From the NCBI GenBank assembly GCA_020631395.1, contig JAHDHI010000034.1, positions 1 through 46,691 of the forward strand: a stretch of 46,691 bases of DNA, given 5' to 3'. Shown here one piece after another: positions 42,651 through 46,691 of the stretch (position 1 is its first letter; every line of letters starts with the position of its first letter). The notes under the pieces are model-generated. The model did not search any database. It was not told the origin of the DNA and saw nothing but the letters and a program-made list of their open reading frames with translations. This DNA is from Bizionia sp. Its GTDB lineage: Bacteria; Bacteroidota; Bacteroidia; Flavobacteriales; Flavobacteriaceae. A program made the position numbers and the translations under genes.

Positions 42651-42890
42651 ATGAATGATTACAATTTAGTTAAAAGCCTATTAAACGAATATATAGCAAC
42701 AAATGAACTTCCTAGCGACATCCATACAAGGGTAACATATTCTTGGAATAGTTTTGTCATTAGCTTATCCTGGACAGAAAATGGCTTAAATAGAATTAAA
42801 TGCTTTACAGGTCCAACCAGCGATATCCTTAATTGCTATGAAAAGGAATTGCTTCCATTTTTAAAAGTGATCACTTTGCCTGTTCATTAG
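42651..42890 (+). CDS. small hypothetical protein
   Basis: 79 residues, cytoplasmic, AT-rich coding. Seen: MNDYNLVKSLLNEYIATNEL, then alternating hydrophobic and polar residues that suggest a beta-rich middle (FVISLSWTENGLNRIKCFTG). No motif or family recognised. No adjacent gene is coupled to it. The ORF is short, so the call relies on its regular start and length alone. Confidence 0.5.
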   Translation: MNDYNLVKSLLNEYIATNELPSDIHTRVTYSWNSFVISLSWTENGLNRIKCFTGPTSDILNCYEKELLPFLKVITLPVH

Positions 42891-43130
42891 AAAATTGAAA
42901 AATGTTTTATAAGATTCTTTTGTGGCAACCTTTTAACTTCCTCTGTGATTCTTATTATTTGCATAAAATTATTTATCCCAAAAAAACTAATAAGTCTATC
43001 GTTTTTTTAGAACAAAATCTTTTTTTGTTATAGTTTTGTTTGAAAATCCATCAATTTAGTGGATATATGGAATATAATGGCAATTGCCATTATATTATTG
43101 TTGTACACAATTTAAGAAAACTGCATTCCA
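42891..43130. other. AT-rich region with a palindrome
   Basis: Contains the 26-bp palindrome at 43071-43096 and ATCCA/TGGAT at about 43047-43065; otherwise empty. Confidence 0.5.
43071..43096. repeat. perfect 26-bp palindrome
   Basis: AATATAATGGCAA/TTGCCATTATATT, perfectly symmetric, 35 bp upstream of the lipoprotein start. Directly followed by ATTGTTGTACACAATTTAAG, which resembles the sequence before the 23604 methyltransferase. Confidence 0.7.
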
Positions 43131-43748
43131 ATGAAATTTATTAGTAAATCAATTTTTATTTTATTAGTTATTTCAGTTTTAGGATGTAAAAAAAACAAAC
43201 CTAATAATGCAGAAATAGAAGATAGTATAAAATTAGAAAATCTTGAATATGCCGTTTATAATCAAACTTTATCCTATTTAGGGGAAGATATTTTATATAA
43301 TCATAATGATTATTCATTTATCGAAAAATTTGAGCTTGAAAGATTTAACGAACGATTTGAAATTAAAGATAAAACCAAACTTTTTGAAAGAATTAAAAGT
43401 GAAGGAATTGACACATCAAAAGTTTCTTTATCCAAAATCGACTTTTTGATATTGCCAGATAGTTTAGATGAAAAAAGCGGTTTAGGGAAAAAAGAATTTG
43501 TGGTGGACAAAATAAACCATCCAAATGGAATAATTCTAGTCAAGGAAAATGATAACATTAGAAAATTGGGTTTTTTCATTAAATCAATACGTTTATCACG
43601 AGTAGTCTTTAACGAAACCAGAACCAAAGCGGAATTTGAAGTTGGAATAGTAAGAGGTTTAATGAACGGAAAAGGATTGAATGTTAAATGTGAACTTAGA
43701 AATGGGACTTGGGTAATAGTTCAAACAAAAACAACTTGGTTGTCATAA
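43131..43748 (+). CDS. AT-rich lipoprotein of unknown function, cassette-like context
   Basis: 205 residues; lipoprotein signal MKFISKSIFILLVISVLGC with Cys19. The mature part is mixed alpha/beta (ERFNERFEIKDKTKLFERIK, IDFLILPDSLDEKSG, NHPNGIILVKENDNIRKLGF, and RTKAEFEVGIVRGLMNGKGL). I do not recognise a family. Codon use is more AT-rich than in neighbouring genes (many AAA/ATT/TTA codons), suggesting recent acquisition. A palindrome lies upstream, and the sequence after the stop (TTTACAACATTGG...GCTGTTACAC) resembles the junctions of the 23604 methyltransferase. Confidence 0.72.
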   Translation: MKFISKSIFILLVISVLGCKKNKPNNAEIEDSIKLENLEYAVYNQTLSYLGEDILYNHNDYSFIEKFELERFNERFEIKDKTKLFERIKSEGIDTSKVSLSKIDFLILPDSLDEKSGLGKKEFVVDKINHPNGIILVKENDNIRKLGFFIKSIRLSRVVFNETRTKAEFEVGIVRGLMNGKGLNVKCELRNGTWVIVQTKTTWLS

Positions 43749-44219
43749 AACTGTTTACAACATTGGTGGAGCTGTTACACAAACCAACAATTAGCAAAAA
43801 ACGAGTTCCATATAAACTTCTACAACAAGGTTTTCATTCTACTTCCATAGATTGGGGCTCATTTTTAACTGCCTTGTCTTGAAGGGAGGAGCTTTACAAA
43901 AAGCCCTACCCCATAAGGTTCAGAAACTAGCACAAAAACAACAGAAACTTTTACACAAGTGGCAATGGACAATTTCAAATCCATAAACGAGTTCCACCGT
44001 GCTTTGCCTTTTGGATTTCATTGCATATCAAAAGGTGAAGAATAAAAGTCTATTAAAGAAAGGATGAGTAAAAACTTTTCAGAAGAATTTATTGGAAATA
44101 TTAATGAAGTCCTCTTTGGTTTAAAAATACTACCTATCAAAAGTTCTAACCACATCTCCAAAGTTCATTTTTTTTCTTAAATTAGCACTCTAGAAACCTC
44201 GCAGCAAGACCGTTGCACA

Positions 44220-44258
44220 TTTGCTTTCCAGCTTTAAGGAAGAAATTGGGAAAGCAAA
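44220..44258. repeat. inverted repeat TTTGCTTTCC / GGAAAGCAAA
   Basis: Ten perfect pairs with a 19-nt loop, 16 nt before the larger hairpin at 44274. Confidence 0.5.
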
Positions 44259-44273
44259 ATGAGTTTTTTACGG

Positions 44274-44332
44274 AAAACCTCCGTATACCTTAAAAATCAA
44301 CAGAAATTGATTTTGGGTGTATGGAGGTTTTT
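44274..44332 (+). terminator. large hairpin followed by T run
   Basis: AAAACCTCC (44274-44282) / GGAGGTTTTT (44323-44332) with inner pairing AAAATCAA/TTGATTTT. Looks like an intrinsic terminator for whatever is transcribed upstream. Confidence 0.65.
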
Positions 44333-44426
44333 CATTTTAAGCCATTGGCAATTGATTTATCAAACATCAATCTAAAGGTAATCGATAAAAAGTAAAAATA
44401 AAGAAACAAGCACATTTTGAGAGTCA

Positions 44427-45395
44427 ATGATTTCCAAATCCGACATAGAACAAGCATATTTGAGAATCAGGGATGACATCCATAAAACTCCTTTGTTGTC
44501 TTCTCCAAGGCTAAGTGCCGTCTCAGGTGCCAATGTCTACTTGAAAATGGAACATCTCCAGCAAACCGGTTCTTTTAAGATAAGAGGCGTATTAAACAAA
44601 TTCAATACCATTGACCCTTCCGAATTCCAAAAACCCTTTGTGGCAGCCTCCACAGGAAATCATGCCATGGCCTTTGGCCATAGTATGAATAAAAATGGAT
44701 GTGAAGGCATCTTGTTTTTACCAGAAAGAACAAACCATGCAAAAATCGAGGCGTTGGAACAATACCAGATGGAAAAGATCTTCCATGGTATGAACAGCAT
44801 GGAAACAGAAGCCAAAGCCACCCAATATGCCAAAGAGATAGGAGGAGTTTTAATTCATCCATACAACGATGTCGAAATCATAAAAGGACAAGGTACCATT
44901 GGTCTTGAAATCGAAGAACAATTACCAGAAGTAGACATTGTCTTGGTTCCCGTCGGTGGAGGTGGGCTAATCTCAGGGATTGCAAGCTATTATGCCAACG
45001 ACGACGTGAACATCGTTGGCTGCCAACCGATCAATGCCTCGGAAATGTATCAATCCATTCAGAAGGGAAACATCGTACCTCCAAGCAAATCAACGACCAT
45101 TTCCGATGCAACGGCTGGTGGCATAGAAGCCAATGCCGTCACTTTTGACATCTGCAAACGACTAATTTCAGACTTTGAGCTCGTATCGGAAGAAAACATA
45201 GAAAAGGCATTGGCTTTCATGATAGCACACCATCAAACCATCATAGAACCTGCTTCCGCATTAACCATATCGCCTTTGTTGGTCTCAAAAAAATATGTTG
45301 GAAAAAATGTAGTATTGGTATTGACAGGAAAAAAGATCGATCCCGACTTGCTAGCAAACATCATGAAGAAATCATCTAGGATTCAAAACCCATGA
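44427..45395 (+). CDS. threonine/serine dehydratase (PLP-dependent)
   Basis: 322 residues, fold-type II PLP enzyme. Deaminates threonine and/or serine to the 2-oxo acid, or racemises serine in close relatives. Seen: VYLKMEHLQQTGSFKIRGVL with the PLP Lys in SFKIRG (about residue 51), AASTGNHAMAFGHS, the phosphate loop VPVGGGGLISG and the C-terminal VLVLTGKKIDPDLLANIM. No C-terminal ACT domain, so it is likely a catabolic or racemase form, not the isoleucine-pathway IlvA. No obvious neighbour partner. Confidence 0.9.
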   Translation: MISKSDIEQAYLRIRDDIHKTPLLSSPRLSAVSGANVYLKMEHLQQTGSFKIRGVLNKFNTIDPSEFQKPFVAASTGNHAMAFGHSMNKNGCEGILFLPERTNHAKIEALEQYQMEKIFHGMNSMETEAKATQYAKEIGGVLIHPYNDVEIIKGQGTIGLEIEEQLPEVDIVLVPVGGGGLISGIASYYANDDVNIVGCQPINASEMYQSIQKGNIVPPSKSTTISDATAGGIEANAVTFDICKRLISDFELVSEENIEKALAFMIAHHQTIIEPASALTISPLLVSKKYVGKNVVLVLTGKKIDPDLLANIMKKSSRIQNP

Positions 45396-45597
45396 CCTAG
45401 CTATTTTCGAGATCGACAAAGCCATCGAAAAGGCAATCTATGGACAATGAAGTACTCTATCGTTACATTGCAAACAAACATTGTCAAACAATACCTATTG
45501 CTTATGGAGATGTTGTTCACATTGAGCATCAAAACGCGACCATGTCAATATCATCTAATTTCCCTATATTCATGCATACTTTGAAAATACCATAGTT
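45396..45597. other. short region with a small ORF
   Basis: Holds the short ORF at 45440-45595 and a coding-like scrap before it (IFEIDKAIEKAIYGQ). No other structure. Confidence 0.4.
45440..45595 (+). pseudogene. short ORF resembling a LytTR domain fragment
   Basis: 51 codons from ATG at 45440 to TAG at 45593. The product has TIPIAYGDVVHIEHQNATMS followed by FMHTLKIP, resembling the opening strands of LytTR DNA-binding domains (IPLxDIxYIE...), but is far too short for a full domain. It ends 2 nt before the next gene. Could be a remnant of a LytTR regulator, or a genuine small gene. Confidence 0.3.
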
Positions 45598-46122
45598 ATG
45601 TTTAACAAATGTACAGCATTCCTCCTACTCCTTTTTGCATTCACACAAGGCAATTCCCAAACCCTAAATGACCTCAAGGAAATTAACGAGGTATGGGGCA
45701 AATTCCATAGGGCATTCGAAACATTGGATTATACCTTGATGGCAGAAATACATTCCAAGAAGCTAATCCGTATTTCCGGAGGCAAAAGAATAACCGATTA
45801 CAAAAGCTACATTAACAGCTACAAAACCAGATTTCGAAAGGCAAAGGAAAAAAAGAATACAAATGATATCTCACTTCGCTTCTTCGAAAGAATAAACAAT
45901 GACTCCATTGCAAGCGAAAGAGGTATATATAAACTCATTGTAAACAAGGACAAGCAAAACGAACGAACCTATTATGGGCAATTTCACGTCATCTTCACAA
46001 AAGAAGATGGCATATGGAAGCTGTTGATGGATTACGATTCTAACGAAGCCAATACCATCGGAGAAAAAGACTATGACAAAGCCCATGGAATAAACGACCT
46101 CGATACATTCATCAAGAAATAG
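45598..46122 (+). CDS. secreted DUF4440/SnoaL-like protein
   Basis: 174 residues; signal peptide of about 20 residues (FNKCTAFLLLLFAFTQGNS). Mature part has an NTF2-like fold pattern: LKEINEVWGKFHRAFETLDY, TLMAEIHSKKLIRISGGKRI, ISLRFFERINNDSIASERGI, TYYGQFHVIFTKEDGIWKLL. Such domains bind small hydrophobic ligands or lack enzymatic activity; no catalytic pair is clear. Probably periplasmic. Confidence 0.78.
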   Translation: MFNKCTAFLLLLFAFTQGNSQTLNDLKEINEVWGKFHRAFETLDYTLMAEIHSKKLIRISGGKRITDYKSYINSYKTRFRKAKEKKNTNDISLRFFERINNDSIASERGIYKLIVNKDKQNERTYYGQFHVIFTKEDGIWKLLMDYDSNEANTIGEKDYDKAHGINDLDTFIKK

Positions 46123-46237
46123 ATTTCGCTTCATAAAACCATGGGGAATTACCGAATCTCGATAGGACAATTAATTAGATGAACTTTTCCAAACTGTAAC
46201 AATCCAGAAAAGTCTTTCTCTTTAATAAAAGTCAATT

Positions 46238-46691
46238 ATGGTAAAAAAGTACGTTCTTCTCATCATGGTCATTCTTTTGATAGGCTCTTGTCAAACCCAA
46301 AAAAACGACAATTCCATACACGGTACGTGGGAATCCATCGGATATGGTAAAATTCTAAAAATCGAAGACGACGACTATAAACTCTATGATGTCACAAAAA
46401 TATCCTGTCTGCCAATAGAGCAAGGTCAACTTTCAAAATTCGGCAGAAACATAAGTGTCAAAAACGATACGCTTTCAGTGTCCATAGGCATAGGCAAATA
46501 CTTGTATAAGAGGTTACATTCCTTTCCTAAGTTATGTTCTATGAAGTTGAGTGATGAAAAAAGAAACGATCCAATTTACAATTTTGAAGTATTCTCACAA
46601 ACCATAAAGAGTCATTTTGCCTATTTCCAAGAAAACAAAATAAACCACTATGGATTGGAAATCCATAGTTTTAAACAAAAGAATGAAATTC
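46238..46691 (+). CDS. S41-type peptidase lipoprotein, 5' part (truncated by window end)
   Basis: Open from ATG at 46238 to the window end, about 151 codons. Seen: MVKKYVLLIMVILLIGSC (lipobox IGSC), then GTWESIGYGKILKIEDDDYK and NFEVFSQTIKSHFAYFQENK, the segment that precedes the S41 (tail-specific protease/tricorn-like) core in Bacteroidota lipoproteins of this type. The catalytic domain lies beyond the window, so function is inferred from the N-terminal part only. Confidence 0.75.
   Translation, partial: MVKKYVLLIMVILLIGSCQTQKNDNSIHGTWESIGYGKILKIEDDDYKLYDVTKISCLPIEQGQLSKFGRNISVKNDTLSVSIGIGKYLYKRLHSFPKLCSMKLSDEKRNDPIYNFEVFSQTIKSHFAYFQENKINHYGLEIHSFKQKNEI

Larger units (their letters stand above)
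43749..44426. other. 678-bp decayed region with structured repeats
   Basis: No complete gene. It holds a cassette-junction-like sequence at 43749-43780 and two copies of AACGAGTTCCA (near 43799 and 43983). A scrap at 43964-44044 reads MDNFKSINEFHRALPFGFHC, like the start of an AraC-family regulator that then diverges. An inverted repeat TTTGCTTTCC/GGAAAGCAAA lies at 44220-44258, with a large terminator-type hairpin at 44274-44332. Confidence 0.45.

Noticed and set aside
1-46691. CRISPR arrays, tRNA or rRNA genes, transposases, integrase
   Set aside because: No regularly spaced repeats, cloverleaf-type sequences, or IS or integrase motifs were seen on either strand; absence of weak tRNA-like sequences cannot be guaranteed by eye.

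Overview
The window reads as a chromosomal segment of a marine- or soil-type member of the Flavobacteriaceae (Bacteroidota). The evidence is AT-rich DNA, secreted proteins with type IX secretion (T9SS) C-terminal sorting domains (1st gene and the DUF1028 gene), gliding-motility ABC transporter components GldF/GldG, lipoproteins of the 'SCSNDDD' type, promoters of the Bacteroidota form (TTTG, 18-nt spacer, TATTTTTG), and housekeeping genes in a flavobacterial arrangement. No rRNA, tRNA, CRISPR array, transposase or prophage was seen.

Layout. 0.3-2.6 kb: secreted reprolysin-type metalloprotease. 2.7-10.3 kb: core block with purC and phoH (minus), then an SAM hydrolase, an ABM-fold monooxygenase, a 4-TM protein, a fused gldF-gldG and dnaN (plus). 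10.4-12.1 kb: three-gene cluster of unrecognised proteins (2-TM protein, lipoprotein, 89-residue helical protein) with its own promoter. 12.3-16.3 kb: HAD phosphatase, M90-type peptidase, and a sulfur block (persulfide dioxygenase-rhodanese fusion plus two half-size YeeE/YedE transporters). 16.5-22.2 kb: Tat-exported PhoD-like phosphatase, a gap holding iterated GTTACAC elements, DUF4870 protein, THUMP-domain rRNA methyltransferase, small-molecule methyltransferase, ZIP transporter, DUF4268 protein.

22.3-24.7 kb is an accessory island: a lipoprotein, a methyltransferase flanked by imperfect junction repeats that look like gene-cassette boundaries, and a frameshifted small gene. 24.7-26.1 kb: a TetR-SDR pair in which both genes carry the same 20-bp palindromic operator. 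26.2-34.5 kb: a mixture including DUF2461, a divergent TruA paralog, a DUF418 membrane protein, a T9SS-exported DUF1028 protein paired with an intradiol-dioxygenase-like lipoprotein, a DinB-like protein, and an AlkD-like gene overlapping a spore-photoproduct-lyase-like radical SAM gene. 34.7-42.2 kb: a carbohydrate operon (GH65, GH3 with PA14 insert, GH31, GNAT acetyltransferase) with signal peptides on all three hydrolases, suggesting stepwise release of glucose outside the cytoplasm. 42.2-46.7 kb: a gene-poor, partly decayed stretch with a 27-residue membrane miniprotein, an AT-rich lipoprotein in a cassette-like setting, a threonine dehydratase, a DUF4440-like protein and the start of an S41 peptidase cut by the window end.

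The strongest candidates for something undescribed are the cassette-like junctions around 23.6-24.5 kb and 43.1-43.8 kb, the 10.4-12.1 kb cluster, and the GldF-GldG fusion. All homology statements come from reading the protein sequences, without database searches.
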